From Azorinus chamasolen (lineage: Eukaryota > Mollusca > Bivalvia > Cardiida > Solecurtidae), in NCBI GenBank assembly GCA_963576725.1, contig OY755247.1:13582534-13646533 (forward strand): DNA of 64,000 nt, in the 5' to 3' direction. The notes under the pieces are model-generated. The model saw only the letters and a list, made by a program, of their open reading frames with translations, was not told the origin of the DNA and did no database searches. This document shows positions 9,296 through 19,424 of this stretch, in pieces (position 1 is the stretch's first letter; every line of letters begins with the position of its first letter). The position numbers and the translations under genes were made by a program.

Positions 9296-9598
9296 TGTTA
9301 ATATCTTGATGACACACAATTAACTCAAATGCAAATATCAGACAAAATCAAATGCAAGCAGCAATGCATGCATACAGTTCTGGCTCTGCCTCGATGTTTG
9401 TTTACTGTATTCCACACTGGAGAACAGTCAGCCGTAAACCAGAGAGCTGTGACTGAAGTGAGTTCTACTAAACTATCTTCAACACGCTATTGGACTTGCA
9501 TTTGCAAACAGTTCAGATCCAGATTAGATGCTAATAAACTCAGAATCATATTGGGATCCAATAATTGGCAGATGTTCCATAGTGTTGTTGCAAAAATA
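9296..9598. other. Region upstream of gene A start exon
   Basis: If the 9185-9295 exon is real, this holds its 5' untranslated region and promoter on the minus strand. I see no TATA box or initiator that I would defend. A plus-strand 91-codon frame overlaps it without recognisable motifs. Confidence 0.3.
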
Positions 9599-9789
9599 CA
9601 GTAAAACCTCTCTATAACGGACACTAATTTGTGGTAATTATTTGGTATTTAGGGCAGGTGGCCACTTAAAGCAACAGAACGCTCCTATAGGAGTGTTCTG
9701 TTTTACTTTTACCTTGCTTTAAGCAGCCACCTGCCTTTAACACAAAATACTTGATGTAATTTAGTGGCTGTTATAGAGAGGTTTTACTG
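9599..9789. repeat. TA-C type MITE, complete
   Basis: Terminal inverted repeats CAGTAAAACCTCTCTATAAC and GTTATAGAGAGGTTTTACTG with TA on both sides (9597-9598, 9790-9791). The internal hairpin is centred on GCTCCTATAGGAG. TA duplications point to Tc1/mariner-type mobilisation. Confidence 0.9.
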
Positions 9790-9974
9790 TACAAAAAAAA
9801 CCTATCAAGAAATGTATATATATAGCCAGCTGTTACATCGGGATGTTCAGTTTTTAACTAGGGTACTAGATAGGATCCCTACCCTACACTGGAAGAAGAA
9901 GAAGAAAACTCAAGTAAATGGCCATTACTGTATATATGGTTAATATGATATGACTAGAATTAATTGCAGGGAAA

Positions 9975-10163
9975 CAAGACTTGTTGTGTACTGGCAAACA
10001 ATGTAGACCCAGATAAGATGGTTCCTATGGGATCCCTCTGATCATGGTCTCCATTGTGTGCCATTCAAAATCCTGATGCAAATTAAACCCCTTCATACTG
10101 AATGGACTCTACCGCTTAAACAAGGATGGACCATTCCACTGAGCAAACTGAGCATTCAAAGGG
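9975..10163. repeat. TTAA-H MITE, degenerate
   Basis: CAAACAATGTAGACCCAGAT hairpin, then the family tail ACTGAATGGACTC and GAGCATTCAAAGGG. Confidence 0.6.
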
Positions 10164-10263
10164 TGGTTGTAATCTTATCAATAAAATCTAATCCAATGGA
10201 GGCTACTAAAGCCATTGCAAGTGAACTTCTGTGAACTATACCCAACTATAACTGGATAATTAA

Positions 10264-10473
10264 ACCCTTTCCCATTCATGGACAAAATAGTTATAATGGA
10301 AGGTTGAAAATTGTAGCAATTTTAGAAAGTAAAGAATTTACAGATCTTTCAAATTCCATCAACAAACAGGGCAGACCCTGATCGGACGGCTCCTCCAGGA
10401 GCCGTCCAATATGGATCTACTCTGTTTGCAAATGCATGAAAAAAGCCAGCGTATATAAATATGAAAGAAAGGG
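10264..10473. repeat. TTAA-A MITE
   Basis: CCCTTTCCCATTCATGG to GAAAGAAAGGG; hairpin GACGGCTCC/GGAGCCGTC intact. The TTAA at 10474-10477 is shared with the following copy. Confidence 0.85.
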
Positions 10474-10477
10474 TTAA

Positions 10478-10692
10478 CCTTTTACTCCATTAATCTACAT
10501 GAATATTACTCACGACTAATTTTGATAATAGCTTATTATTAACACATGAACATTTTGTCAAAGCAGGAACCGTAGAATCAGATCTATATTATACCATAAG
10601 CTAACACAGCATACCTTGATCAGACGGCTCCTATAGGAGCTATCTCACCTGGGTCTACTGTGTTAGCATACACCTTTAAATGATTGAAAGGG
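10478..10692. repeat. TTAA-A MITE
   Basis: CCTTTTACTCCATTAATC to GATTGAAAGGG, TTAA on both sides. The core arms are changed to AACACAGCATACC and GGTCTACTGTGTT, so they remain partly paired despite divergence. Confidence 0.8.
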
Positions 10693-10796
10693 TTAACAGG
10701 TTGATGCCTGAATGATCACAGAGGAAAACTTGATATCTGAATCCAGGCTATTTGCAGAGGTTAGTGCTGCCAGCTTGTCAATAACAGACTTTTAAC

Positions 10797-10999
10797 CGTT
10801 ATCTTGTGGGACATGAGCCACTAGTGTCCTTTGCAAACATTGTAGACCCAGATGAGAGGGCTCCTCTTGGAGCCCTCTCATCAGGGTCTGCAGTGTTTGT
10901 CATGTTGCACGTTCCTTTAGAAAAATGTCTAAATCTTCACCATAAGCATGAACCTTTTGAATTTTGGAATAGTCCATTTGATAATTCAGCATTGTAATG
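10797..10999. repeat. TTAA-H MITE
   Basis: Preceded by a degraded TTAA (TTTTAACCG). Hairpin GTAGACCCAGATGAGAGGGC / GCCCTCTCATCAGGGTCTGC, then GGAATAGTCCATTTGATAAT and GCATTGTAATGGG. Confidence 0.75.
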
Positions 11000-11162
11000 G
11001 GTAATTCAGTCTTAATACACGCAGCTGTAAACAGCAGTGTATAAATGGCAGTTACAGACAAGAAAATCAGGATTCTTGGCATTCACTTCTCTATTACTCT
11101 TGCTATTTTATCATAATAGTCACTTCAAATGGAGGCTCAAATAAAATGCGTTAATTAAAACA

Positions 11163-11290
11163 TGTTCAAGAATTTCTACTATATTTCTCCGCTAAACCCT
11201 ATGTTATTATCACTCTTTAGAATTGTCTCAGAAGAGACGATTCTATAGAGTGATCTAACATAGGGTGGATTAAGAAATGATGATATTAGT
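11163..11290. repeat. Family D element, central part
   Basis: Arms CCCTATGTTATTATCACTC and GAGTGATCTAACATAGGG around TTAGAATTGTCTC; the outer ends are lost. Confidence 0.7.
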
Positions 11291-11396
11291 ATCTATTGCC
11301 CAGATCAAAATTTTATGCAAAGAAATGTTGTCTGCTTCAGAGTAGTAGATTAGAGGTGTACTATTCTATTATTCCCCTTATTTTAACCCTTTACGC

Positions 11397-11626
11397 CATG
11401 AATATTCATGTTAGAAATAATGGACCTCATGAATATTAATAAGTAATTGTTATAATAGTACATGGACACTGAACGTTTTAACCCTGACAGAAACTTTAGA
11501 ATCATATCTATATTGTATTATAAGAAAACGGAGCAGACCCTGATCAGACGGCTCCTACAGGTGCCATCTCATCAAGGTCAACTCTGTTTGCCAAGGGGTA
11601 GAAAGGCGTATTCATGGAGAAAAATG
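11397..11626. repeat. TTAA-A MITE
   Basis: CCCTTTACGCCATGAATATT start after TTAA 11393-11396. Core GCAGACCCTGATCAGACGGC, right end TTCATGGAGAAAAATG with the final TTAA decayed. Confidence 0.8.
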
Positions 11627-11771
11627 TTAGAGCCTTCAGCTTTAAGATGTTTTGATAAGTGTTTCTTTCTGAACATGTTTTGGACATAGATTACCTCGAG
11701 CCCTCTGATCAGGGCCCCACTATTTGTTTTTTAAAATCCTCTAGCAGGTTCAAGTCGGACTCTATAGTTAA

Positions 11772-11992
11772 CCCATTACCTCATAAGCTATTTTTAGACC
11801 CAACCTCTTTGTGAATAAATCTACCGAAAAGGAGCATTTACTAGAGAAATTGAAATTTTTAGAATTGTGTAGTTTTGAAACTAGTGATAAATAGAGCATT
11901 TGCTCCTATGGAGCAAATGCTCTATTTATCTCAATGGTTTCAAAAAGTGACTTTTACAAAGGCATCAAAAGGAGTCAATATGAGGGAAAGGG
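11772..11992. repeat. TTAA-B MITE, complete
   Basis: CCCATTACCTCATAAGC to GAGGGAAAGGG between TTAA 11768-11771 and 11993-11996. Hairpin AAATAGAGCATTTGCTCC / GGAGCAAATGCTCTATTT. Confidence 0.9.
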
Positions 11993-12224
11993 TTAAACAC
12001 TGATAGGTTCTGAAACTTTAGCATTCAAAGGGCTAATTAATATTCAGATAGGGAGGAGCCAGTTTTAATTATTCACCAGGTTACGGGTTATATACTGGTG
12101 GGCCATTCCATTTTCAATATTCAGCATTCAAAGGGCTAATCTTGGTCAAAATTATTCTTGAATATTTTACACTGAGGAGGCAGTGTCCTAATTAGATTTT
12201 GATCTGTGTATGGTTCTTTAAATA

Positions 12225-12477
12225 ACCCTTTCCCTGTTCCATGTTTATTTCAAATTTCAAATTTCAGTACATACTGAATATTCAGGGACAAACTAGTTAT
12301 AATGAAATATTGAAGGTGGAACATTGTAGAAATTTTTAGAAAGTAAAGAAACAGATCTTTCAAATTCCATTAGCAAACAGAGAAGACCCTGATCAGATGG
12401 CTCCTACTAAAGGAGCCGTCTGATCTGGGTCTAATCTGTTTGTATAAGCATAAAAAGGTGTTATATGAAGGAAAGGT
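12225..12477. repeat. TTAA-A MITE
   Basis: CCCTTTCCCTGTTCCATG start, GAAGGAAAGG end; AAATTTC is duplicated near the left end. Hairpin GATGGCTCC...GGAGCCGTC. Confidence 0.85.
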
Positions 12478-12536
12478 TTAAATTTGATAGTATATGGATC
12501 TTTTAAAGTGTTTTACCATTGCAAGGACGCCAGTTC

Positions 12537-12632
12537 TTAAAAAAAATATCTTGTTCCGAAGAAGCTAGAGGAAATGATGTTTTCTCCATTGATCGATGTT
12601 GAGTCTGAGAAGTCCTTTTCAGGATTCAGTTC
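12537..12632 (-). CDS. Candidate terminal coding exon, unidentified gene B
   Basis: On the minus strand a pyrimidine-rich tract and acceptor (TTTTCTAACAAG) precede 31 codons starting ELNPEKDFSDSTSINGENII and ending GTRYFF, then a TAA stop at 12539-12537. The exon starts at a codon boundary. It is acidic and serine-rich, with no motif I can name. No GT donor occurs before the stop, so it should be a last exon. The upstream exons would lie at higher coordinates; I did not identify them. Short length makes chance possible. Confidence 0.35.
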   Translation of the reverse strand, partial: ELNPEKDFSDSTSINGENIISSSFFGTRYFF

Positions 12633-13078
12633 CTTGTTAGAAAATTAAACACCTAATACAAGAAAGAAGAAAGTTAATTCAGTTGTGGTGAAGATTACTC
12701 AATTTGTTTAAAATGCATGGTGGTCGTTATGGTCACAAGAGGACTATACATATTCCTACCACCTATCATTCAACTACTAATTTTGAAAAAAAAGGTTTTT
12801 AGAGTTTCACATGTAGACATAAGGACATTTAGCCCCACCCCTAGTAAACCATGTTGTTTCAGATAGAGGTTTACCAGATGACTAGGTTCACCAGATGACT
12901 ATTCCCACATCATAAATATCATTGGAACTGGACCAATTATTTTGGGGTTGAAGATTTTTACAGTTTTCTATGTAGAAATATAAGGAAAATTAGCCCTGTT
13001 ATACTTTTTCAGATGACAGCATACTTCCAGCAATCTTGTATATGTAGAAGGTCACCACAGGACGGTGCCAAGTAAATA

Positions 13079-13237
13079 TAGTAAAACCCTGCTAATGTGA
13101 CTAACTCTTGGTGCTCGATGCAGATGGTGGCTTAATGCAGAGGAGCTTTCTGCATTACTTTTGTCCTGCATTAAGCAACCATCTGCTTATAAAGATGCCT
13201 CTGTTTATTAAGTGGTCACATTAGAAGGGTTCTACTG
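13079..13237. repeat. TA-C MITE, complete
   Basis: Ends TAGTAAAACCCTGCTAATG and CATTAGAAGGGTTCTACTG with TA on both sides (13077-13078, 13238-13239). Inner arms GAGCTTTCTGCATTAC. Inserted in the decayed P element. Confidence 0.85.
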
Positions 13238-13349
13238 TACCATTCAAACTGGGACCAATTATTTTGGAAAAGAAGAACTTTACAGCTTTCCATAAATTTA
13301 ATACTGTCCCTGACGGCCATAATGTCTTGTTGCATATCAACTTGGTTAA

Positions 13350-13567
13350 CCCATTCCCTCATATTGACACATTTTGACATCTCCGTATAAGTTTCTTTCT
13401 GAAACCATTGCGATAAATAGAGCATTTGCTCCATAGGAGAAGGTCTATATATCACAATGGTTTCATAAATACAAAATTCTAAAATTTTCCTTTCTTCTAA
13501 TTAATGCTCCTTTTTGGTAGATTTATTCAAAGAGACGGGATCTAAAAATAGCCTAAGAGGGAATGGG
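13350..13567. repeat. TTAA-B MITE with visible target duplication
   Basis: CCCATTCCCTCATATTG to GAGGGAATGGG, flanked by TTAA 13346-13349 and 13568-13571. Removing it and one TTAA leaves sequence continuous with neighbouring units of the host repeat (GCAATTTTTGTAGAGGG matches GCAATTTTGATAGAGGG). This directly shows TTAA-targeted, duplicating insertion. Confidence 0.9.
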
Positions 13568-14358
13568 TTAAGCAATTTTTGTAGAGGGTAACCAGAGGAC
13601 TATTCCTACTAAATACCATTCAAATTGGACTACTGGTTTGGAAAAAGACCACTCAAGTTGTAAAAGAAACTAGCCCCACCCCTGGAGGCCATGTTTTGTT
13701 GCATATCTAATTGGATGTAACAATTTTGATAGAAGGTCACCAGGATTATTCCTGCCAAATACTGTTCAAAGTGGACCAATAGTTTTCTCTATAGTCATTT
13801 AAGGAAATTGTGGCCATGTTCTTTCTGAAATCAACAAGTATAAAGAATCACCAAGAGATAATTCCAACCAAATGCCATTCAAAATGGTTCTCTGGATTTT
13901 GAAAGATTTTCTTTACGAAGTTATATAAGGAAGTCTTGCCTCACCAACTGGTGGCATGATGGCTTTTGAGATATAAACATGATTTTAGCAATTTTGATAG
14001 AGGGTCATGAGAAGACTATTATCCTTACCAAATATCATTCAATTCTGATTTGGAGACAATGTTAAAAGATTTTTCTTTTTGTTACCATGGCAACCAGAAT
14101 TCTAAATTAAGCCAGATTCTTTAAGCAATTTTGATGGAGTATGAAACCAAGATCATTTACGATATGTAAAGGTTTGGCTACATTCTGCCTTGGGGTTTCA
14201 GAGGAGAAGACATTTCATGATGGATTGGCAGAGGGACAGATGAACAGATGGATGAATAGATTTTTATGGACAATCACAAAAGCTCAGGTGAGCTAAAAAA
14301 AGATGAGCTAAAAAATGTCTGTTTCTACAAAAAGCAGCAGCATGACCATGTCTAGTAA

Positions 14359-14616
14359 GAGATATTATATATTTCTACCACAAAAAATAGTTTGACCACA
14401 GGCAGTCAATCAAAGTCACCGTCACAGACAGGTAAGGTACAACTGACAGAAATTCTTGGAATAGCCCAGCCAATGTCAGTGGGAAGCAATCAATGTTCTT
14501 GGGCAGTCAAGGGACTTGCCATACGGTATGTTTGTGTCAAGATAGATAACTCCAACATTTCTGATGAGGAAGCACAACTTGTAGGCAGTTTCTGTGACCC
14601 AAATATTAGATTCTGA
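14359..14616 (+). CDS. Open frame with weak thrombospondin type-1 resemblance
   Basis: The plus-strand frame is open for 86 codons between a TAA and a TGA. Its second half contains GSNQCS, then GLAIRYVCV, then SFCDPNIRF. This order recalls the CS..CG.G...R.V.CV......C.P pattern of thrombospondin type-1 repeats in ADAMTS-like secreted proteins. The second conserved Cys-Gly is absent (Ala-Val-Lys-Gly instead) and the tryptophans are missing, so it would be a decayed or partial repeat. Donor-like sites occur at 14432 (GTAAGG) and 14526 (GTATGT). A minus-strand frame of about 40 codons overlaps it. It could be a relic exon, a real exon or chance. Confidence 0.25.
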   Translation, partial: EILYISTTKNSLTTGSQSKSPSQTGKVQLTEILGIAQPMSVGSNQCSWAVKGLAIRYVCVKIDNSNISDEEAQLVGSFCDPNIRF

Positions 14617-14721
14617 CAAGCTCATGAGTTAATCTGCATATCATCTGGATCTAAACCAGCCATGTACATTGTGTATTTCTGATATATTTATTTGTATAAT
14701 GTATTAATGTATTTAGTTTAT

Positions 14722-14913
14722 AACAAGAGCACCGCAAGCTGGTGCCAACGCTCGTCTGTCGTCATTGTCAAGATGAACATGCGTACAAAAATGTAAATGA
14801 AAAATTGAAGAAGTTATGGTCAATGTTAAGATTTCGGACGCCAACGACGACGACACGGACGCCAGAGTTACAACAATAGCTCGTGATTTCTTCGAAACAG
14901 ACGAGCTAAAAAA
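14722..14913 (+). mobile_element. Short P-type element without tandem core
   Basis: It has the same layout as the larger elements: AACAAGAGCACCGCAAGCTG (hairpin CACC/GGTG), GCTCGTCTG, an ACGACGACGG microsatellite, then CAGACGAGC (inverted copy) and TAAAAAA. This minimal form shows that the tandem units are dispensable. Confidence 0.7.
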
Positions 14914-14957
14914 TTGTAATCTCCATAAATACTCCATAAATTAATTATGTTTTTTAA

Positions 14958-15110
14958 TGCCTTTGCAAACAGGGTAGACCCATTTGCAGAGTAGACCCAT
15001 ATCCTGTAGGGGCCATCTGATCAGGGTCTGCTCTGTTTGTTTATGGCATTATGTAGACCTGATTCTACAGTTTTTAAAATATCGAACATTTCTTGTGTTC
15101 TTCTTAACGT
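14958..15110. repeat. TTAA-A MITE, rearranged
   Basis: The left arm is duplicated (GGGTAGACCCATTTGC and GAGTAGACCCATATCC), with one right arm CATCTGATCAGGGTCTGC. Confidence 0.7.
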
Positions 15111-15119
15111 GAGTAAAGG

Positions 15120-15420
15120 TTTATAGCACCGAGTCTGCTCTGTTTGCTTATGAAGTAATACTGACCGATTCTAAAGCTTCTGCCATGATAAAAAATTCCT
15201 ACTATGAAAATTCAGCTAAATATTATTCATTATTACTTCTCCCTTTAACTCTATGAATATGCATTTAATTATACGCCTTTGCAACCAGAGTAGACCCAGA
15301 TTAGATGGCTCCTGAAGGAGCTGTCTGATTAGGGTTTGCTCTGTTTGCTTATAAAATGATATTAACCTGATTCTACAATTTCTGCCAATGATGAAAATTC
15401 CTGCCATAATTTTTTATTAT
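15120..15420. repeat. Two TTAA-A fragments
   Basis: A right half (GAGTCTGCTCTGTTTGC...) is followed by a nearly whole copy starting CCCTTTAACTCTATG. Its hairpin is AGATTAGATGGCTCCTGAAG around the centre. Confidence 0.7.
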
Positions 15421-15428
15421 CTAATTCA

Positions 15429-15662
15429 CCCTTTCCCTCATATAAACGTGTTTTCACGCATTTGCAAACAGAGTAGACCCAGATCAGATGGCTCCTAGAG
15501 GAGCCGTCTGATCAGGGTCTGCTCTGTTTGCTAATAGAATTCAATAGATCTGTTTCTTTGCTTTCTAAAATGTCTACAATGTTACATCTTTGGTATTTCT
15601 TTATAACTATTTTGTTAACGAATATTCAGTAAATATTGTAATAAACATAGAACAGGGAAATG
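15429..15662. repeat. TTAA-A MITE, complete
   Basis: CCCTTTCCCTCATATAAACG start, AACAGGGAAATGG end before TTAA. Hairpin GATGGCTCCTAGAGGAGCCGTC. A good reference for the subfamily with the ATTATAACTATTTTGT-type right half. Confidence 0.9.
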
Positions 15663-15746
15663 GTTAACAATCAAGATGTCATTATTCTTATATGATTATT
15701 CATGGAATAAAGGGTCAATCAATATTCATCAGGTAAAGGGTAATAA

Positions 15747-15843
15747 ATAAATGGTTGGTAGCTTAATACATGGCAAATGCAATGCAGTAAGCTCCCAAAG
15801 GAGCTTTTTGCATGACTTTGTCCTGTATTAAGCAACCACCTGT
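15747..15843. repeat. TA-C hairpin
   Basis: GGTAGCTTAATACATGG ... GTAAGCTCCCAAAGGAGC ... CCTGTATTAAGCAACCACC. The outer TA-site ends are lost. Confidence 0.7.
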
Positions 15844-15907
15844 TTTTTAAAATTCTTATATATTTTTTAATAAATCTATGGTCACTTAACACATTTTCAC
15901 ATATTAA

Positions 15908-16111
15908 ACCCTTTTGACACCTCTGTAACAGTCACTTTTTCAAACCATTGTGATAAACAGAGAATTTGCTCCATAGGAGCAAATGCTCTATTTATCACAA
16001 TGGTTTCAATACCACCCAATTCTAAAATTATTCTTTTCTCTAGTCAATGCTCCTTTTAAGTAGATTTATTCAAAGTGGTTGGGTCTAAAAATAACTTATG
16101 AAGGGAATTGG
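15908..16111. repeat. TTAA-B MITE
   Basis: CCCTTTTGACACCTCTG to AAGGGAATTGG between TTAA sites; hairpin AGAATTTGCTCCATAGGAGC. The left end lacks the usual CCCTCATATTGACG. Confidence 0.85.
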
Positions 16112-16161
16112 TTAAGACGGGTTGTTTTGTAACAGGTTAAAAAGTTTCCATTTGCAATAAA

Positions 16162-17482
16162 AAACAAGAGATGTCACAGTCACGTGACAAATGCCCCCAA
16201 AAATTGTACTCTGTGACCTTGACCTTTGACATATGGACCAGGGAGCTGAACGCGACACATCGTCTTTGTGTGGTGAACATTTGTGGCAAGTTATATTGAA
16301 ATCCATTGATAGATGAAGAAGTTACAGACCGGACACGAAATTTGTGACAAAGTAATTGTACCCTGTGACCTTGACCTTTGACCCATGGACCAGGGAGTTG
16401 AATGCGACACATCGTCTCTGTCTGGTGAACATTTGTGGCAAGTTATATTGAAATCCATTGATAGATGAAGAAGTTACAGACCGGACACGAAATTTGTGAT
16501 AAAGTAATTGTACCCTGTGACCTTGACCTTTGACCCATGGACCTGGGAGTTGAACGCGACACATCGTCTTTGTGTGGTGAACATTTGTGCCAAGTTATAT
16601 TTAAATCCATTGATAGATGAAGAAGTTACAGACCGGACACGAAATTTGTGACAAAGTAATTGTACCCTGTGACCTTGACCTTTGACCCATGGACCTGGGA
16701 GTTGAACGCGACACATCGTCTCTGTCTGGTGAACATTTGTGCCAAGTTATATTTAAATCCATTGATAGATGAAGAAGTTACAGACCGGACACGAAATTTG
16801 TGACAAAGTAATTGTACCCTGTGACCTTGACCTTTGACCCATGGACCGGGGAGTTGAACGCGACACATCGTCTCTGTCTGGTGAACATTTGTGCCAAGTT
16901 ATATTGAAATCCATTGATAGATGAAGAAGTTACAGACCGGACACGAAATTTGTGACAAAGTAATTGTACCCTGTGACCTTGACCTTTGACCCATGGACCG
17001 GGGAGTTGAACGCGACACATCGTCTCTGTCTGGTGAACATTTGTACCAAGTTATATTGAAATCCATTTATAGATGAAGAAGTTACAGACCGGACACGAAT
17101 TTGGGACGGAAGGACAGACGGACGGACGGACGGACATAATTGTGTGACTTTTTCCTTTGATCTTTTCTTGTGTGACTAGTCCCACAAGTAAAACTATTTT
17201 TGGCTCTAACTTTGGAATAGAATGATCTGGAAGCTAACCCTTACCCTAACCCTATGTCCCACAACTGGCCAGGTTAATGTCACAAGAAATGGCCAGGTTA
17301 ATGTCACAAGAGATGGCCAGGTTAATGATTTTACTTGTGCGACTAGTTAGAAAAAGTCACACAACTACCCTTTGGTGAGTGCGGACAGACGAACGGACGG
17401 ACGGACGGACAGACGGACAGACGGACAGACGGAAGGACGGACAATGCGATTACTATATGCCCGCCTTTGGGGGCATAAAAAT
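16162..17482 (+). mobile_element. P element, ATGCCCCC type, six 152-bp units
   Basis: Start AACAAGAGATGTCACAGTCA (hairpin TGTCAC/GTGACA) then ATGCCCCC. Six 152-bp units follow, marked by CTGTGACCTTGACCTTTGAC, then ACGG microsatellites (17103-17134 and 17395-17440) and GGGGGCATAAAAA. Each unit carries a minus-strand 80-codon frame, but 152 is not a multiple of three, so no long repeat protein is encoded. A smaller inverted-repeat element sits between the two microsatellite blocks. Confidence 0.9.
17143..17368. mobile_element. Inverted-repeat element nested in a microsatellite
   Basis: GTGTGACTTTTTCC...GTGTGACTAGTCCCACAAGT on the left pairs with ACTTGTGCGACTAGTTAGAA...GTCACAC on the right. Inside is a three-fold GGCCAGGTTAATGTCACAAG repeat. 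The outer ACGG tract continues on both sides. Confidence 0.6.
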
Positions 17483-17645
17483 CCAACTTTGACAGTCATC
17501 AATTGAACAACCCTAATTACCCCTTATTTCAGCAATAGTCCTTTCCTTCCTAGCTTCATGGTAGATCTTATTAAACTGACATTCTTATATGAATAATTTC
17601 TAATAATGATGTTACAATTAAATCAATTTTCATCCTTATTTTCAG

Positions 17646-17711
17646 TGGGTGTAACAAGCCAATCATCTCGACAAGACGCCGTAAGCTTTTTCAAACATGC
17701 AGGCAAAAACT
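17646..17711 (+). CDS. Candidate 66-bp exon, frame ambiguous
   Basis: A strong plus-strand acceptor (TTCATCCTTATTTTCAG) and donor (ACTGTGAGTT) enclose 66 bases open in two of three frames. One frame reads GVTSQSSRQDAVSFFKHAGK and the other CNKPIISTRRRKLFQTCRQ. Either frame can be joined in phase to donor-like sites in the open frame at 14359-14616, so the upstream link does not decide it. I do not recognise either peptide. Confidence 0.25.
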
Positions 17712-17878
17712 GTGAGTTAGCAATACCAATACATCAAAGAATGAGATTTTTCAGGAGAACAGCTTTGAATTATTTATTAGAGAAAAAGTACAACTTATGT
17801 CCCGTTTACATGCCAAATTAGATACCAGTACTTTTAGTAGCAAATCAGAACACTGTACAAGTATCTAATTGTTAAGTA

Positions 17879-18193
17879 ACTGTTGAACTTCGGTATCTCG
17901 AACTCGAATAACTTGAACTTTGGGATAACAACTTGAACTTCGGGATAACTCGAACTAAAAGTTTGTCCCTTCAAAATTTTACAAAACAGAATTGTTCTAA
18001 ATGTATCACTGTACATATCTAGAAACAAATGCGACAGCTTAATACAGGTTGAAAGTGAATGCTGAAAGCTCCTGCAGGAGCTTTCAGCATTACTTTAGAC
18101 CTGCATTAAGCTGTGAACTTGGTCAGATTATAAATCTGATGACTCGAATCTCCAGTATCTCGAACTAATGTTTATGGTCCGTTGAGTTCAACT
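17879..18193. repeat. TA-I element with TA-C-like core
   Basis: Ends TGTTGAACTTCGGTATCTCG and TCTCGAACTAA...GAGTTCAACTG, the same termini as 51756-52258. The inner hairpin is GCTGAAAGCTCCTGCAGGAG with flanking GACAGCTTAATACAGG-type arms. Confidence 0.8.
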
Positions 18194-18305
18194 GCAACTT
18201 ATTACTGGAATGGCCTACCAGTGTTTTATCCTCTCAACCCTGAATTGTCAGAGTGGAATAGCCCATCAGTGTTTAACTACAGTCTACTCAGAATGAAAGA
18301 CTTAA

Positions 18306-18480
18306 CCCTTTCCTTCATATAAACCTGTTTTAACGCATTTACAAACAGAGTAGATCCAGATCAGACAGTTCCTATAGATGCCATCTGATCAGGGTCTGCT
18401 GTGTTTGCTATTGGAATTTGAAAGATCTGTTTCTTTACTTTCCAAAAATGGCTACAATTTTCCACCTACCATTTAAAAGG
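18306..18480. repeat. TTAA-A MITE, right end missing
   Basis: CCCTTTCCTTCATATAAACC start after TTAA. It is cut off just before the CpG-rich element and does not resume beyond it. Confidence 0.8.
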
Positions 18481-18485
18481 CTTAT

Positions 18486-19223
18486 GGGCCCGTCACACCA
18501 TGACGTTCTGGTCAGCGTTCTCTGGCGTTTGAGGAAACGTTAGTAGTCACCCATGGTCGCTGGGATAGCGCCAGAAGAGCATTGTAAGAACGCTTGTGGA
18601 CGCTAGTGAACGTCGGTGATCGCCGGGAATCGGCGGAGAACGCTGGCCCGGAAAATATTTTTTGAACATGCACAAAAGTTCTCACTGAGACCAGCGTTCT
18701 TCAACGTTTAATTTTAAACGCTGAATAACGTTTAAGAACGTTAATGGAACGTTTTACTAACGTTCGATGAGCGTTGCACGCGTTCGGATATCGTTAGTCA
18801 GTCGTTACACTAGCGTTACTTGGTTGTTGCTAATCGTTTGCTTTGCAGTGAACGACTCAATGGCGACCTGTCAACGACCGCTGACTGGTCCCCTAGCGCA
18901 CGCAGCGTGTGGCTAAAGTCAAACGAACGTCAAAACGCTATTCTGTCGTTATTCACACGTTAGTCACGCGCTCAACACGCTTGTCTAACGTTCACAAATC
19001 GTTCGTTGTGCGCAAGTGGCACGTCAGCACACACTAATGGTTTTCAGGGGTATCTTACTTGGTCGCTGTTACACGCTTCTCGCGCGTAAGACACACGCTA
19101 GTCATGCGTTAGGTACACGTTTATCACACGCCAGATGTGTCATCCTCACTCTAGAACGCTCAAAAATTGAACGATTGAAACGTTCAGAGAACGTTGACCA
19201 GAACGTTATGGTGTGACGGCCCC
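18486..19223. mobile_element. CpG-rich terminal-inverted-repeat element
   Basis: Left end GGGCCCGTCACACCATGACG TTCTGGTCAGCG and right end CAGAGAACGTTGACCAGAAC GTTATGGTGTGACGGCCCC are inverted copies over at least 40 bases. The interior is packed with AACGTT, GAACGC and CGTTCG motifs, so CpG density is far above the flanks. No transposase frame is seen; the short frames inside look spurious. I could not fix a target duplication or superfamily. Confidence 0.75.
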
Positions 19224-19424
19224 TTTAGATTAGATAGATGATTTGAATGACAACTTTCCAGTTCCATTGTACCATATGGAAATCTGACTGCAATTCATGA
19301 GAAATCATACGTCTGCCATACATTTGCCATTTATCAGTCACATGACTATCACATGGTCTCCATCATATCTTATGACCACTGAGAAAAAAATTATAAACTG
19401 GACTCATATCGCCTTAGCCCATTT

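Larger units (their letters stand above)
12690..14303 (+). mobile_element. Decayed P-type element with long units
   Basis: Diverged units share motifs such as ACTATTCCTACCAAAT, ATTCAAATTGGACCAAT and TAGCCCCACCCCT. The 3' part has a GATGGATGAATAGA run, ATCACAAAAGCTCA and GGTGAGCTAAAAA, matching the 3' end of the GGGCC-type P elements. The 5' end is unclear. Two MITEs are inserted in it (13079-13237 and 13350-13567). Confidence 0.6.

Noticed and set aside
16137..17020. Repeated 80-codon minus-strand frames
   Set aside because: They arise from 152-bp tandem units; the period is not a multiple of three, so they cannot form one protein.
17238..17262. Telomere-like CCCTAACCC run
   Set aside because: Only two to three short imperfect units inside a nested inverted-repeat element.
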